A stretch of 64,000 nucleotides of DNA from Oscillatoriaceae cyanobacterium M7585_C2015_266 (GTDB lineage: Bacteria > Cyanobacteriota > Cyanobacteriia > Cyanobacteriales > Oscillatoriaceae). Below, in pieces: positions 28,001 to 37,745 of the stretch; position 1 is the first letter of the stretch, and every line of letters starts with the position of its first letter. Under the pieces are notes generated by a model. It was not told the DNA's origin. It saw nothing but the letters and a program-made list of their open reading frames with translations, and made no database searches. The DNA is taken from positions 62,001 through 126,000 of the forward strand of contig DVEG01000005.1 in NCBI GenBank assembly GCA_015295835.1, written 5' to 3'. Both the position numbers and the translations under genes were made by a program.

Positions 28001-29855
28001 TGGCGAAGGCGGCGAAGATCCAGTGCGTTTTAAAGTACTCGATGATGTAGATGAAAATGGATACTCCCCACAGTTTCCGCATCTTAAGGGGTTGCGCAAT
28101 GGTGATACTGCATCTTCAGCTATTAAACAGGTAGCATCAGGGCGTTTTGGCGTTACTCCTGAGTATTTGATGAATGCTCAACAAATCGAAATTAAGATAG
28201 CTCAGGGGGCAAAACCTGGAGAAGGTGGACAGTTGCCTGGCACTAAAGTCAGCCCCTATATTGCTATGTTACGGCGCTCAAAACCAGGTGTGACATTAAT
28301 TTCGCCACCACCGCACCACGATATTTACTCTATTGAGGATTTGGCACAGTTAATTTTTGACTTGCATCAAATTAATCCTAAAGCAGGAGTATCGGTAAAA
28401 CTGGTGGCGGAAGTAGGTATCGGTACAATCGCCGCTGGCGTAGCAAAAGCTAATGCAGATGTTATCCAAATTTCAGGGCACGATGGCGGCACTGGAGCTT
28501 CTCCTTTAAGCTCTATTAAACATGCAGGTTCGCCGTGGGAATTAGGGTTAACAGAAGTACATCGGGTGTTGATGGAAAATTCTCTGCGCGAGCGCGTAAT
28601 CCTACGTGTAGACGGCGGGCTGAAAACTGGCTGGGATGTGGTAATGTGCGCCTTGATGGGCGGTGAAGAATACGGCTTTGGCTCAATCGCTATGATTGCC
28701 TCTGGCTGTATCATGGCGCGCATCTGTCACACTAATAATTGCCCTGTTGGAGTAGCAACTCAGCAAGAAAAGTTGCGGGAACGGTTTACTGGTATTCCTG
28801 CTCATGTTGTCAATTTCTTCTATTTTGTGGCTCAGGAAGTGCGCAGTATTTTGGCAAATTTAGGTTATCGTTCCCTCCATGAGGTGATTGGGCGTTCCGA
28901 TTTGCTGAAAGTTCGCGAAGATGTTAAATTAACAAAGACGCAATCACTGAATCTTAATTGTCTGTTGCAGCTTCCTGATACACGGGAAAATCGCGATTTT
29001 CTTGTACATGAGGAGGTACACAGCAACGGTCCTGTTTTGGATGATCAGTTGCTTGCTGATGCAGATATTCAGGCTGCGATCGCAAATCACGGTAGTGTTA
29101 CGAAAACTTTAAAAATCTTTAATACAAATCGCAGTGTCGGGGCTCGCATCGCTGGAGCGATCGCTCAAAAATATGGTAATAGCGGCTTTGAAGGGCAAAT
29201 CACTCTCAAATTCCAAGGTAGTGCAGGTCAAAGTTTCGGTGCTTTTAACCTTCCCGGAATGACTCTCATTTTAGAAGGCGAAGCTAACGACTATGTAGGC
29301 AAAGGTATTCATGGCGGTGAAATTATTATCAAACCTTCTCCCAAGGCTACTTTTGATCCATCCGAAAATGTAATCATCGGCAATACTTGTCTTTATGGTG
29401 CTACAGGCGGCTTCCTGTTTGCTTATGGTATCGCCGGTGAACGGTTTGCTGTACGTAATTCGATGGCAAAGGCAGTCGTTGAGGGAACCGGGGATCATGC
29501 CTGCGAGTATATGACTGGCGGCGTTGTCGTCGTACTTGGTAAGGTTGGGCGCAATGTCGGTGCTGGGATGACTGGCGGTTTAGCCTATTTCCTTGATGAA
29601 GATGGCAGTTTCCCAGCAAAGGTTAATACTGAAATTGTTAAAATGCAGCGAGTTTCTACTCCTGCTGGGGAAGCTCAACTTAAAGAGTTGATTGAAATGC
29701 ACGCCTGTCGTACTGGTAGTAAAAAGGCAGAAAAAATTTTAGCAAATTGGGCAGAATATTTGCCTAAATTCTGGCAACTTGTTCCGCCTAGTGAAGCTAA
29801 TTCTCCTGAAGCCAACGCTGAGGTATATGCACAGAAAGTGACTGTGAAGGCTTAG
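25095..29855 (+). CDS. glsF: Ferredoxin-dependent glutamate synthase
   Basis: A 1586-residue glutamate synthase that uses reduced ferredoxin. The glutaminase domain begins with [13 protein letters not shown]; Cys37 is the expected nucleophile after propeptide removal. [19 protein letters not shown] matches the plant/chloroplast Fd-GOGAT form. After [13 protein letters not shown] (near residue 970) there is an insertion of about 20 residues ([19 protein letters not shown]) compared with the gltB product of this window, which corresponds to the ferredoxin-GOGAT-specific loop. The 3Fe-4S cysteines are Cys1205, Cys1211 and Cys1216. No gltD partner follows. An NtcA-type promoter and a terminator frame it as a single-gene unit. 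Confidence 0.95.
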   Translation: MNKTNVNQNETQNQIQQNLEIEIFKGQKWLVEERDACGVGFIAYSDGKNSHDIINMALSALNCMEHRGGCSADRSSGDGAGIMTAIPRELIIAWATEKNIPLDPTAELAVGMVFLSQDPEKASIIRQIIEKEAKSHDLTFICWRQVPINPEVLGIQARENQPQIEQIILQSKKWQGEELERQLYLTRHTAGKELSKIESMKWGEDWYICSFSHRTIVYKGMVRSSVLGEFYLDLKNPAYKSPFAVYHRRFSTNTMPRWALAQPLRMLGHNGEINTLLGNINWMMAREKTLTHPIWENSPKSERSATLQQEEEYRPTSRIKDLLPVVNVNNSDSASLDNVMELLVRSGRSPEEALMIMVPEAYLNQPDLANYPEIVDFYEYYSGIQEAWDGPALLVFSDGKQVGAMLDRNGLRPARYCITRSGMIIVASEAGVLDLPEEDIVEKGRLGPGQMIAVDLDSKEILKNWEIKRRVAKIHPYGEWLKQYRRELAAQPFTETPQLDENTLLRLQTAFGYTAEDQEMVIEEMASTGKEPTFCMGDDTPLAVLSERPHLLYDYFKQRFAQVTNPPIDPLREGMVMSLSLLLGERGNLLEAKPEFAHLLKISSPVLNEGELNAIRASEFAFRELSTLYKIAWGPDGLKQAVINLCQQAAEAVRSGKKILILSDRILPTPDNNGNGGINADYTYIPPLLAVGAVHHHLIREGLRMKASIIVDTAQCWSTHHFACLIGYGASAVCPYLALESVRQWWASAKTQNMMERGKIPAISITKAQANYRKAVQDGLLKILSKMGISLLSSYQGAQIFEAIGIGADLLQLGFAGTVSQVGGLSVRELAQEVNYFHSRAFPELTAKKLENFGFVQFRPGGEYHMNNPEMSKALHKAVASFDISSGDNQGFSLYEVYRKFLLERPVTALRDLLEFKSDRSPIPIEEVEPTEAIMKRFCTGGMSLGALSREAHEVLAIAMNRIGGKSNSGEGGEDPVRFKVLDDVDENGYSPQFPHLKGLRNGDTASSAIKQVASGRFGVTPEYLMNAQQIEIKIAQGAKPGEGGQLPGTKVSPYIAMLRRSKPGVTLISPPPHHDIYSIEDLAQLIFDLHQINPKAGVSVKLVAEVGIGTIAAGVAKANADVIQISGHDGGTGASPLSSIKHAGSPWELGLTEVHRVLMENSLRERVILRVDGGLKTGWDVVMCALMGGEEYGFGSIAMIASGCIMARICHTNNCPVGVATQQEKLRERFTGIPAHVVNFFYFVAQEVRSILANLGYRSLHEVIGRSDLLKVREDVKLTKTQSLNLNCLLQLPDTRENRDFLVHEEVHSNGPVLDDQLLADADIQAAIANHGSVTKTLKIFNTNRSVGARIAGAIAQKYGNSGFEGQITLKFQGSAGQSFGAFNLPGMTLILEGEANDYVGKGIHGGEIIIKPSPKATFDPSENVIIGNTCLYGATGGFLFAYGIAGERFAVRNSMAKAVVEGTGDHACEYMTGGVVVVLGKVGRNVGAGMTGGLAYFLDEDGSFPAKVNTEIVKMQRVSTPAGEAQLKELIEMHACRTGSKKAEKILANWAEYLPKFWQLVPPSEANSPEANAEVYAQKVTVKA

Positions 29856-29874
29856 GGCAAAACAAAAAAATAAT

Positions 29875-29910
29875 AAGGGCTGAAGATAAAACTTCAGTCC
29901 TTTATTTTTT
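29875..29910 (+). terminator. Terminator after glsF
   Basis: AAGGGCTGAAG (29875-29885) pairs with CTTCAGTCCTT (29892-29902) with one G-T pair and a six-base loop, followed by a T-rich tract. It may also serve the convergent small gene. Confidence 0.8.
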
Positions 29911-30115
29911 ATTGTTCTTTTTTTTCTATTTTTCCGATTAATTCTGTAGACATTTCAACTGCTAGCATGAGCAGGATTTGCTCTCTTTCTCCTCGCACAC
30001 CTTCATCGCTTATATTAGGATATATATGCGGGTTACTCAGCATTCCTGCCAATAACTGTGCAGCTATCTGTTTAACTTCGGAAATATTTGACTCCATTGC
30101 GTTTTTTTCTGTCAT
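29909..30115 (-). CDS. Small conserved cyanobacterial hypothetical protein
   Basis: A 68-residue soluble, mostly helical protein with the recognisable core AAQLLAGMLSNPHIYPNISDEGV followed by EQILLMLAVEMSTELI. Similar short proteins are, to my recollection, common in cyanobacteria and have no known function. It lies 30 bases downstream of panC-cmk on the same strand, so it may be co-transcribed with it. An internal ATG seven codons in is a possible alternative start. No membrane span or metal-binding cysteines are seen. Confidence 0.7.
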   Translation of the reverse strand: MTEKNAMESNISEVKQIAAQLLAGMLSNPHIYPNISDEGVRGEREQILLMLAVEMSTELIGKIEKKEQ

Positions 30116-30145
30116 GAGAGGAAACCCTGATTTATGAATATCTAT

Positions 30146-31771
30146 CTATTGATTAGCCCTTGCTTGTTGTCGATGTTCGTAATAGGCGAGAATGCGAGCA
30201 ACTACTTCCTGAATGCTCAAGCCATCCGTTTGAATTTCGAGAGCGTCAGGAGCTTTTTTTAAAGGTGCTACGGGGCGAGTGCTATCTTTGCGATCGCGTT
30301 CAGCAATATCTTGTTCTAATTGCTCTAAACTTACTATTTCTTGCCCTTGTGCTATTAAATCTTGCTGACGACGTCTTGCTCTTTCGCGGGCAGAAGCAGT
30401 TAAAAATATCTTAACTTCAGCATCGGGGAATACATTTGTGCCGATGTCGCGCCCTTCTGCTACTAATCCACCTTTTTTACCAAGATTCTGTTGCTGTTGA
30501 ACGAGTAAGCGGCGTACGGCGGGTTGAGCAGCAACGGCTGAAACGTGAGCTGTAACTTCTAAGGTGCGAATTGCCTGCGTTACGTCTTTTCCGTTAACTT
30601 GAATGGGGATTGGTGCAAGGGGATCGCTGACTATGGGGGTTCCGATGCTAATTTCACAGCGCCCTATTGCTTCAGCGATTGCTGATTCGTCTTCTATGGC
30701 GATTCCTGAATGGAGAATCAGCCAAGTGGCTGCTCGGTACATTGCTCCTGTATCAAGATATCGAAATTCTAATGCTCTAGCGATGTGACGGGCAATGGTA
30801 GATTTGCCTACACCAGCAGGACCATCTATAGCTACTATTGGCTGGCGAGCGCGTAGTACTACATTATCGATTAATCGTGTGCTACCTACACGGGCAGCGA
30901 TCGCTAACAGCCCGACTTCTTCAACTTCTTCTATAGGCATCAGAGTATTGGGATCAACTAATTCAACATATTCCAGCAAAACACTCGGCTCTGTGGCTAA
31001 CTCCGCTTTTACCATTGCTATTAGCTCGGCACCCGCGCGTTTTCCTGCCACAAATGCTGATTCTGCTCTATGTAAACTACGATACAACACTGCAGCTTGT
31101 TTTTTCTCATCTTCAGTTAAATATTGATTGCGAGAACTCATAGCCAGCCCTGAAGCTTCGCGTACAGTTGGACAAGATACTATTTCCACAGGAATATTTA
31201 AATCTGCCACCATTTTTCGGATAATGGCCAATTGCTGGGCGTCTTTTTGGCCAAAATAGGCGCGCTCGGGTTGTACTAAATTAAAAAGTTTAGTGACGAT
31301 TGTACAAACACCCTGAAAGTGACCTGGGCGCGCTCGCCCACACATAACCGCTGTCATAGAGGCAGGCGGTACTACGGCAGTCGAGAGATAAAAATCAGAA
31401 GCTTGAAGGAGATTTTCAGCTCCTACATTACCAAAAGAGGTTTTTATTCCTAATTCTTTGGCGCTGGGAGCAAAAATTGCATCTACACCCGCTGCTTCAC
31501 ATAATTGTTGATCTTTTTCTAAGGTGCGGGGGTATTTTTGAAAATCTTCGTGTGCGCCAAATTGTAGAGGATTGACAAAAATACTAACTATGACAATAGC
31601 GTTTTCTTGTCGCGCCCGTTGAATTAAACTTAGATGACCCGCGTGTAGTGCTCCCATTGTTGGCACTAAACCTATTCCCGACGGTAGGGCTGTGCTGGCG
31701 TTCCGATTTTGTTCGGCTCGCTGTAAACTTAAGTAGCAGCGCAATCCAGCAACCGTGGTAAACAGGTGCAC
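30146..31771 (-). CDS. panC/cmk: Fused pantoate-beta-alanine ligase / cytidylate kinase
   Basis: A 541-residue two-domain enzyme. Residues about 1-285 are pantothenate synthetase, joining pantoate and beta-alanine with ATP: LVPTMGALHAGHLSLIQRAR holds the HxGH site, and MSSRNQYL is the KMSKS-like loop. Residues about 312-541 are cytidylate kinase, phosphorylating CMP and dCMP: VAIDGPAGVGKSTIAR is the P-loop and LDTGAMYRAATW binds substrate. The fusion is characteristic of cyanobacteria and joins coenzyme A and nucleotide pathways with no obvious metabolic link. Both active sites look intact. Confidence 0.96.
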   Translation of the reverse strand: MHLFTTVAGLRCYLSLQRAEQNRNASTALPSGIGLVPTMGALHAGHLSLIQRARQENAIVIVSIFVNPLQFGAHEDFQKYPRTLEKDQQLCEAAGVDAIFAPSAKELGIKTSFGNVGAENLLQASDFYLSTAVVPPASMTAVMCGRARPGHFQGVCTIVTKLFNLVQPERAYFGQKDAQQLAIIRKMVADLNIPVEIVSCPTVREASGLAMSSRNQYLTEDEKKQAAVLYRSLHRAESAFVAGKRAGAELIAMVKAELATEPSVLLEYVELVDPNTLMPIEEVEEVGLLAIAARVGSTRLIDNVVLRARQPIVAIDGPAGVGKSTIARHIARALEFRYLDTGAMYRAATWLILHSGIAIEDESAIAEAIGRCEISIGTPIVSDPLAPIPIQVNGKDVTQAIRTLEVTAHVSAVAAQPAVRRLLVQQQQNLGKKGGLVAEGRDIGTNVFPDAEVKIFLTASARERARRRQQDLIAQGQEIVSLEQLEQDIAERDRKDSTRPVAPLKKAPDALEIQTDGLSIQEVVARILAYYEHRQQARANQ

Positions 31772-31803
31772 TTTTATCTCCCAAATTAATCAAATAATCT
31801 ATA

Positions 31804-31842
31804 AGTCAGGAGTCAGGAAAGTTTTTATTCTGACTTCTGACT
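31804..31842. repeat. Heptamer-type repeat hairpin
   Basis: AGTCAGGAGTCAG and CTGACTTCTGACT form a 13-base stem with one G-T pair. Each arm is a short direct repeat (GTCAGGA twice; TGACTTC/TGACTTT). Such heptameric repeats are common in cyanobacterial spacers. It lies between the rlpA-like gene and panC-cmk. Confidence 0.6.
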
Positions 31843-31872
31843 TTTGTTTTAACTAAAGTATCCCGGTTTTTA

Positions 31873-32799
31873 CTAGGGCTGGGAGCTGATTCGCACTGGA
31901 ATTTCAGTTCCGAGTACGTCTATGCGCACGGGAGCTATTCCAGAGTTTATCATACCGATTGATTCAGCAGCGGCTGCGGAGAGATCAATAATTCTTCCGT
32001 GAACAAATGGTCCGCGATCGTTAATTCTGACTATTACAGACATACCGTTATCAAGGTTGGTGACGCGCACGTGAGTGCCGAAAGGTAATTCTCGATGAGC
32101 TGCAGTTAGCTCTCTCTGGTTGAAGATTTCGCCACTGGCGCTGGTATTGCCGTGAAATCCAGGACCATACCAGGAAGCCCAACCGTTGAAGCTTAATAAA
32201 ACTGGCTCGGTAAGGTGGGCTAATCTGGGCATTCCGGGGATTTCTGATAGAGGTGGAGCGTTGCCAAGTAGTCGGCGTAGACGGTTGGTGGCTTGTAAGG
32301 CGTCTTCTGCTAAGTTGCCAGTGGTGTCTGGCAAGATGGTGTGGTTGTTGATGGTGACTAAATTTTCACCGTTGATTTGGATGGTGAAGCTGTAAGTGCA
32401 AGGGGAGGGTGGGCAATTTCCTTCTGGATTGGGGCTGACTGTGATGCTGTTGGCGTCTATGCCTTTTTGATTTAGTTGTTCGATATGGGTGGCGATCGCT
32501 TTTGCTTGGGCGAGAGATTTGTTTTTGCTGGAGCTGAGAAATGTTAATACCGGAATATTGTAAATGTGAAGCGTGGCAGCAGCTCGCCCTTCCATTATGT
32601 GTGGGTATATTTTGGCGAGCGCTTCTCCTCCGGTTGCAGGTGAGGGAGTAGTTTCTCTGTTTGCTAAGTTTTGTGCTTGAGAAATATTCCCCGAGGAGCC
32701 TTTGTTAACTGCCTGAGCTTGTGCAGTTTGACTGGATAATGGCCCTATGGCTGTTACCAGTAAGGCAGTTGTCAGGCTATTCCAAAGTTTTTGATTCAT
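31873..32799 (-). CDS. rlpA: RlpA-like exported protein (double-psi beta-barrel)
   Basis: A 308-residue exported protein with a signal peptide (LTTALLVTAIGPLSS, then TAQAQA). Residues about 205-300 are the double-psi beta-barrel of RlpA: GWASWYGPGFHGNTSASGE, LPFGTHVRVTNLDNG and VRINDRGPFVHGRIIDLS. RlpA proteins act at the cell wall, and some are lytic transglycosylases of naked glycan strands. The middle region (70-190) is cyanobacteria-specific and unassigned. No SPOR domain is present. It is divergent from purM, with which it shares a 298-base spacer. Confidence 0.88.
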   Translation of the reverse strand: MNQKLWNSLTTALLVTAIGPLSSQTAQAQAVNKGSSGNISQAQNLANRETTPSPATGGEALAKIYPHIMEGRAAATLHIYNIPVLTFLSSSKNKSLAQAKAIATHIEQLNQKGIDANSITVSPNPEGNCPPSPCTYSFTIQINGENLVTINNHTILPDTTGNLAEDALQATNRLRRLLGNAPPLSEIPGMPRLAHLTEPVLLSFNGWASWYGPGFHGNTSASGEIFNQRELTAAHRELPFGTHVRVTNLDNGMSVIVRINDRGPFVHGRIIDLSAAAAESIGMINSGIAPVRIDVLGTEIPVRISSQP

Positions 32800-33097
32800 A
32801 CGTCGTATCTATGAGGAGCAATAAGAAATCGAGTTTTCAAAAGCGGTAGCGCCCCCACTAACTCGAACTCTTTCCGCTTTCCAGAAAAATGCGGGAACTG
32901 GAACAGATTAACATGATTTTTTTGGATTGGCGAGCGCTATTTCTCAAAAAACCCCCAAATTTTACATAAACTTTACACTTTTCCTCTGGCCATAAACCCG
33001 AATCTCATTATTTTCAAGGTTTTCGGCTATTTTGAAAATTTTGTCAAGTTTAGTACAATACTTGCTGCAATATCTGGCAATTGGGGAAGTTTGGGCG

Positions 33098-34123
33098 ATG
33101 GATTATCGAGAAGCAGGTGTAGATGTCGAAGCTGGAAGGGCGTTTGTGAATCGTATACGCAGTCTAGTGCGCAGTACTTATAGAGCAGAGGTATTGGGGG
33201 ATTTGGGCGGTTTTAGCGGTTGTTTTCAACTACCGACTGGATATCGAGAACCGGTTTTAGTATCGGGTACGGATGGTGTAGGCACAAAGCTAAAACTTGC
33301 TCAGCAACTAAATCAACACGACACGGTGGGAATTGATCTCGTGGCGATGTGTGTGAATGATGTTCTTACATCAGGGGCAGAGCCACTGTTTTTCTTGGAT
33401 TATGTGGCAACGGGTAAATTGAATCAGGAACAATTAGCTGAAGTGGTTGCTGGTATTGTAGAAGGCTGTAAGCAGGCAAATTGTGCGCTGCTGGGAGGCG
33501 AAACAGCAGAAATGCCTGGTTTTTATCAGCCAGGAGAATATGATTTAGCTGGTTTTTGTGTAGGAATTGTAGAACGCAGTGAATTATTGAACGGCTCTCA
33601 AGTAAAAATTGGAGATGTAGCGATCGCTCTTTCTAGTTCTGGCGTTCACAGTAATGGATTTAGTTTGATACGCAAAATTCTCAGCGAGCGCGGTTTCTCT
33701 TTGAGCGCTCGCCCGGAAGCCCTAGATAAAACTTTAGGAGAAATTCTCTTGACACCTACGCGAATTTATGTTAGTGAAGTTCTTTCCCTTCGTCGTTTTG
33801 GGATTGATATTCACGGAATGGCGCATATTACTGGTGGAGGTTTGCCAGAGAATTTGCCCCGCTGTTTAGGAAAAGGGCAATCTATTAAAATTAATTTGAA
33901 TAGTTGGGAAGTGCCGCCTATTTTTCAATGGCTAGCAGAAGTAGGGGGAGTAAGTCAGCGAGAAATGTTTAATACTTTTAATATGGGGGTTGGTTTTGTG
34001 GTGCTTGTTTCTTGTGAACAAGCAGAGCAAGCTATTTCTTGGTTTAATTCGCAGGGAATTAATGCTAAAAATATAGGTGAGGTTGTTGAGGGTGTCGGCG
34101 AGGTGATAGGGTTGCCAGAATAG
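33098..34123 (+). CDS. purM: Phosphoribosylformylglycinamidine cyclo-ligase
   Basis: A 341-residue AIR synthetase, closing the imidazole ring in the fifth step of purine synthesis with ATP. It begins [17 protein letters not shown], the usual family start. [15 protein letters not shown] and [22 protein letters not shown] are the conserved ATP and substrate segments. I choose ATG 33098 with GGGGAAG just upstream. The frame is open 22 codons further upstream, but that part looks unlike the family. It converges on cpcF with only 22 bases between. Confidence 0.96.
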   Translation: MDYREAGVDVEAGRAFVNRIRSLVRSTYRAEVLGDLGGFSGCFQLPTGYREPVLVSGTDGVGTKLKLAQQLNQHDTVGIDLVAMCVNDVLTSGAEPLFFLDYVATGKLNQEQLAEVVAGIVEGCKQANCALLGGETAEMPGFYQPGEYDLAGFCVGIVERSELLNGSQVKIGDVAIALSSSGVHSNGFSLIRKILSERGFSLSARPEALDKTLGEILLTPTRIYVSEVLSLRRFGIDIHGMAHITGGGLPENLPRCLGKGQSIKINLNSWEVPPIFQWLAEVGGVSQREMFNTFNMGVGFVVLVSCEQAEQAISWFNSQGINAKNIGEVVEGVGEVIGLPE

Positions 34124-34145
34124 TTTTAGTTTTATTATTTTTTAC

Positions 34146-34799
34146 TTATTTACTTATTTCTTGTTTTGCCAGCCGTGCCCTAGCGCGAACGGCAATTTCT
34201 GTATCTGTTGTTGCCATTTCTTCAAATTGTGTTAGAATTTCTGTAAACCATTCTGGAGGATTAGCGATTACTGCGATCGCTAGCCCTTGTAATCCTACTA
34301 TTGCCGCATATCGCACTACCCATTCTGGATCTTGACAAACTAATTTTAATGTGTTAAATACTTGCTTTTGAGCAGCTGGTATTTGTTCTGTTGGCAAACC
34401 AGACCATTTTAAATTTCCCAAACCTCTGGCTGCGGCTCTGCGCACGCTTAGTGCAAAATCTGTTTTTGCTGCTGTTATTAATAAATCCAAACCCCGCACA
34501 TCGCCGATGCCAGCAAATGCTCGAATTGCCCAGGCTCTAGCTCCATAATTATAACTATCGAGTCTATCTATAATTGGTTGTACTGCTGCTTCTCCTAATT
34601 CAATTAGCCCATCAACGGCTGCTACTGCTGCTCCTGGATTATTATATCGCAGTACATCTATTAAAGTTGGAATAGCGGCTGGATGGCGTGCTGCTGCAAG
34701 TGCTTTTACTGCTGTTATCATTTTATCCGCTGAAGTAGCTTCTTCAACGGCTCGGATTAAGTTTTCGATACTGTTATTATTGATGACTGTGTAAGTCAT
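34146..34799 (-). CDS. cpcF: Phycocyanobilin lyase subunit beta
   Basis: A 217-residue HEAT-like repeat protein. CpcF forms a heterodimer with CpcE and attaches phycocyanobilin to Cys84 of the phycocyanin alpha subunit. Repeats are visible as RHPAAIPTLIDVLRYNNPGA, GARAWAIRAFAGIGDVRGLD and VRRAAARGLGNL. It is the last gene of the cpcBACDEF order and starts 12 bases after the cpcE stop. The start has only a weak ribosome site, consistent with coupling to cpcE. Confidence 0.93.
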   Translation of the reverse strand: MTYTVINNNSIENLIRAVEEATSADKMITAVKALAAARHPAAIPTLIDVLRYNNPGAAVAAVDGLIELGEAAVQPIIDRLDSYNYGARAWAIRAFAGIGDVRGLDLLITAAKTDFALSVRRAAARGLGNLKWSGLPTEQIPAAQKQVFNTLKLVCQDPEWVVRYAAIVGLQGLAIAVIANPPEWFTEILTQFEEMATTDTEIAVRARARLAKQEISK

Positions 34800-34811
34800 A
34801 ATTTTTGCTGT

Positions 34812-35639
34812 TTACAATAGAGAATCTATTAGTGACATTACCCGGATGGCGTCATCGGATAAATTTGAAGTTTCTAGGGAGTTATTTTTTAATTGATGTT
34901 CTAGTATTCCTTTTAGGGCTATAATTTTTAGACTATTTTCTGCCTGTGTTTGAGCGATCGCTTCTGCTGCCGGCAAATATCCTATTGCTCCCAAATCCAT
35001 TAATGCCGTGCGTCGCAATTGCAATTCTTTTCCTTGTAGCCCTTGCACCAAGTGTTCACCGTAAATTGCTTCTCCTGTCAATTGATACATTGCCCGTGCA
35101 GCAGCATATTGTACTCGTTTAACCGGATGTTCTATGAAAGGTTTTATTAGTGGTATTGCTTCTTTTGCATTTAAGCTACCAAGAGCTTCTAGTATAGCAT
35201 CATAAGGTTGTGTTAAATGGGGTTTTCCTGGTACTTGTACTGCTGCTTCTACGCCTCCTTCCAGGAGTTTTATTAGTGCTGGTATGCTGGAGCGAGCGCC
35301 TAATTTTTGTAGTGACTGTGCTGCTGCCTCTCTGACATAATAATCTTCACTATTCAGACAGCGAATAAGCGGCTCTACAGCTTTTTGATTTCCTAATTTA
35401 CCTAGAGCTCTAGCTGCATTTCTCTGTAGTGGATAGCCGCCGTCTTCTGTACGACAAGATTTATCTTCTAATGCTGCCAGCAGAGCGTCAATTGCTTCTT
35501 GTGTTGCAATGCGGAATTTGCCAAGCCACCAAGCTGCGTAATAGCGTAAACCTGGATCATCTCCTTGCAAATTAGCGATCGCTTTTTCTACGGTTAGCGA
35601 TTCGCCCCCTGGGGGAGCCATTTCAAAATCATCTTGCAT
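34812..35639 (-). CDS. cpcE: Phycocyanobilin lyase subunit alpha
   Basis: A 275-residue HEAT-like repeat lyase subunit, partner of CpcF. The family start is clear in LTVEKAIANLQGDDPGLRYY, followed by AAWWLGKFRI and repeated blocks such as NAARALGKLGNQKAVEPLIR and VREAAAQSLQKLGARSSIPA. It is in the normal operon position after cpcD, but a 180-base spacer with nested inverted repeats separates them, which probably lowers its expression relative to the structural genes. ATG 35637-35639 has a weak ribosome site. Confidence 0.93.
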   Translation of the reverse strand: MQDDFEMAPPGGESLTVEKAIANLQGDDPGLRYYAAWWLGKFRIATQEAIDALLAALEDKSCRTEDGGYPLQRNAARALGKLGNQKAVEPLIRCLNSEDYYVREAAAQSLQKLGARSSIPALIKLLEGGVEAAVQVPGKPHLTQPYDAILEALGSLNAKEAIPLIKPFIEHPVKRVQYAAARAMYQLTGEAIYGEHLVQGLQGKELQLRRTALMDLGAIGYLPAAEAIAQTQAENSLKIIALKGILEHQLKNNSLETSNLSDDAIRVMSLIDSLL

Positions 35640-35670
35640 TGCTTTACTGCTTTAATATTTTTTTTCAGCC

Positions 35671-35766
35671 CTCACCCCCTTCGCAAAGATGGGGAGTCAC
35701 TATTGAAGGTGAGATTTATTTATCTCTCCTTCTGCTTCTTCCCATTTACCTTACAAAGGGGGTGAG
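35671..35766. repeat. Nested inverted repeats in cpcD-cpcE spacer
   Basis: CTCACCCCCTT (35671-35681) and AAGGGGGTGAG (35756-35766) are perfect 11-base arms 74 bases apart. Inside, AAGGTGAGAT and ATCTCTCCTT form a second stem with one mismatch. The unit could be a small repeat element or a transcript-processing structure. Confidence 0.7.
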
Positions 35767-35819
35767 AGTTTCCCGACGTTGGCGCCGTAAACAATATACT
35801 CAGTTATTGAAAATCAACA

Positions 35820-36059
35820 TTACTCGCCAGACTTTATTGGCGTAATACTGACAATTTTGCCGCCCAGACGACCAATCCGCTGCATTTCCTCATTCATCCG
35901 GTTGTATGGCACATTAATAAATATTCTGCCACTTTGACGAATGGGAAAGTTTCTTTTACTTGTTTCTGAATTTTGAGCCAGACCGACTACTTCAAAGCGG
36001 AAGAAGCGGCTTCCAGAAGGGGTATTTGCAGCACTACCCGCTGCCGTTTGACCCAACAT
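35820..36059 (-). CDS. cpcD: Phycobilisome small rod-capping linker
   Basis: A 79-residue CpcD-domain linker that caps the outer end of phycocyanin rods. The domain is clear in RFFRFEVVGLAQNSETSKRN followed by IRQSGRIFINVPYNRM and LGGKIVSITPI. AAGGAGAT lies upstream of the ATG. It shares its fold with the C-terminal domain of the preceding cpcC product. Confidence 0.96.
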   Translation of the reverse strand: MLGQTAAGSAANTPSGSRFFRFEVVGLAQNSETSKRNFPIRQSGRIFINVPYNRMNEEMQRIGRLGGKIVSITPIKSGE

Positions 36060-36135
36060 AATTTATTTCTATCTCCTTGAGGTTAATCTGAGAATATTCT
36101 TTTACACTTTCGATTTTGAGTGTTGGAAAATTTTC

Positions 36136-36993
36136 TCAGGCTGTAGTTACGCTGGCTATTTTACCGCCCTGACGCAGAATTTGCTGAATTTTATTCGAAA
36201 GTTTTTCGTAAGGTACAAAGAAGCTTACTGTACTGCGTCGTACACCTGATTTATTGAGAACTGCTTCAATGCGGTATACCTTACCATCTTCGCCGAAGCC
36301 AACAAAAGCTCCACCCACACAGGTATTGGGAACGGAATCAGCGCTTGGACGGTATGACCAGCCATTAGGGCTACCAGAAGGAGCAATGATACTGGAGGCC
36401 CGATTTTGTCCTAGTTCACGAGCCAGTCGTGAATTTTTTCCTTCTAGTTGAGCGCGATCGCTGTTAGCATAGCCGCGATATAGGCGGAACATGCGATTAA
36501 ACCCAACTGTTTTTTGATTGCGTTGGCTTTCAAAACCGCGATAATATGGTACAATGTTCTCTCCGAAGTTTTCTTGATACTCGATAGAATCTATGTAAGA
36601 GTCGATATCGGCATCAAACCCTTCTTTTTCGTACAAATCTAGGTGGTAAATTATTTCAGATTCATCATAAGGTGCCCGACCTAATAGGTGTTTGTAGTTT
36701 AGTTCAATTACTCGGGTCTGGAAACTGTTGTAAAGAAACTTGCTTTTATAAAGTTCTGATTTGGCGACACAGCGAACAAATTCTCTGACTGTAATGCTGC
36801 CATTTCTTAGCAGCGATTCAGCCGAAGTGAGTCGTTCCGATGCCATCACATAGTCGTTTCCCAAAACTTGACGGTAAACGGCACGAATCACATTTTCTAT
36901 GTCTTCTTTTGTCCAATTTGGACGCAATTCTACTCGTGGTGCATCGAGAAAAGCGGACGTCCCCAACCGGGAAGCTGCAACTGTGATGGCCAT
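36136..36993 (-). CDS. cpcC: Phycobilisome rod linker (about 32 kDa)
   Basis: A 285-residue rod linker that joins phycocyanin hexamers. The N-terminal Pfam00427 linker domain (about residues 20-150) contains [20 protein letters not shown] and [16 protein letters not shown]. The C-terminal CpcD domain (about 230-285) contains [20 protein letters not shown] and [10 protein letters not shown] start at ATG 36991-36993, which has GGGAG at ideal spacing and gives the family start [15 protein letters not shown]; the frame is open six codons further. It follows cpcA across a strong hairpin. Confidence 0.96.
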   Translation of the reverse strand: MAITVAASRLGTSAFLDAPRVELRPNWTKEDIENVIRAVYRQVLGNDYVMASERLTSAESLLRNGSITVREFVRCVAKSELYKSKFLYNSFQTRVIELNYKHLLGRAPYDESEIIYHLDLYEKEGFDADIDSYIDSIEYQENFGENIVPYYRGFESQRNQKTVGFNRMFRLYRGYANSDRAQLEGKNSRLARELGQNRASSIIAPSGSPNGWSYRPSADSVPNTCVGGAFVGFGEDGKVYRIEAVLNKSGVRRSTVSFFVPYEKLSNKIQQILRQGGKIASVTTA

Positions 36994-37072
36994 TTTAAAA
37001 TCTCCCAACAAACAACAAGCTTTTTTCAGCCAAGCCTACAACTAGGTTCAGATATAGGGTTCATATATGCAA

Positions 37073-37137
37073 AGATGTCCGGATAGGTATACACCGTCTA
37101 GTTTCTGGCTAGCTCCTGCATACCCGTCCGGACATCT
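37073..37137 (-). promoter_or_regulatory. Strong hairpin between cpcA and cpcC
   Basis: AGATGTCCGGA (37073-37083) and TCCGGACATCT (37127-37137) are perfect 11-base arms, extended inward by GGTAT/ATACC. No long T run follows on the minus strand, so it looks like an mRNA-stabilising or partial-termination structure that keeps cpcBA message above linker message. Confidence 0.75.
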
Positions 37138-37175
37138 ACCGGACTGCGCTATTTAAAAAACGCTCTTTTCCGATA

Positions 37176-37664
37176 CTAGCTGAGAGCGTTGATAGCGTAG
37201 TCGATGTAGGTGTTTGCTTCTACAGCAGCTTGTCCGGTCAATCCGTGGTTGGCCCTGATGTACTTCAGAGCTTCAATGTACCAGCTTGGAGACAGTTCAA
37301 AGGTGCTGTTGATTTCATCCAAGCCAGCAATCAGGTACTCGTCCATTGGGCCAGTGCCGCCAGCAACCAAGCAGTAGGTGATCATGCGCAGGTAGTAGCC
37401 GATGTCACGAGCGCACTTTTCCTTTCCGATTTGGGTGGAAGCGTAGTTAGGGCCTTGCAGTTGGGTGGTGTATGGGAACTTGTTGTACACCGCTTGAGCA
37501 GCGCCGTTGATCAGGTTTTGAGCGTTGTTGGTCAAAGCCCGAGCTGCTTCCATGCTGGCGACGGCACGCTTAAAGCGACCATCAACTGCTTGTAGTTCAG
37601 CATTGCTCAGGAAACGGCCTTGGGTATCGGCTGCTGCGATCGCTTCAGTAATTGGGGTTTTCAT
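37176..37664 (-). CDS. cpcA: Phycocyanin alpha subunit
   Basis: A 162-residue C-phycocyanin alpha chain. [20 protein letters not shown] is the family start. The chromophore cysteine is in [15 protein letters not shown] (Cys84 region), and the end DYAINALS is typical. It pairs with the beta subunit in the phycobilisome rods, absorbing orange-red light. GGGAG lies upstream of the ATG. An 8-base inverted repeat (AACGCTCT/AGAGCGTT) spans its stop codon. Confidence 0.98.
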   Translation of the reverse strand: MKTPITEAIAAADTQGRFLSNAELQAVDGRFKRAVASMEAARALTNNAQNLINGAAQAVYNKFPYTTQLQGPNYASTQIGKEKCARDIGYYLRMITYCLVAGGTGPMDEYLIAGLDEINSTFELSPSWYIEALKYIRANHGLTGQAAVEANTYIDYAINALS

Positions 37665-37745
37665 TGTTCAGATATCTCCCTTCAGTTGGCAAAGTTTTTA
37701 AACAACTATTACTTCAATTTGCTTGACATCATTCGGCCCTTGTTA

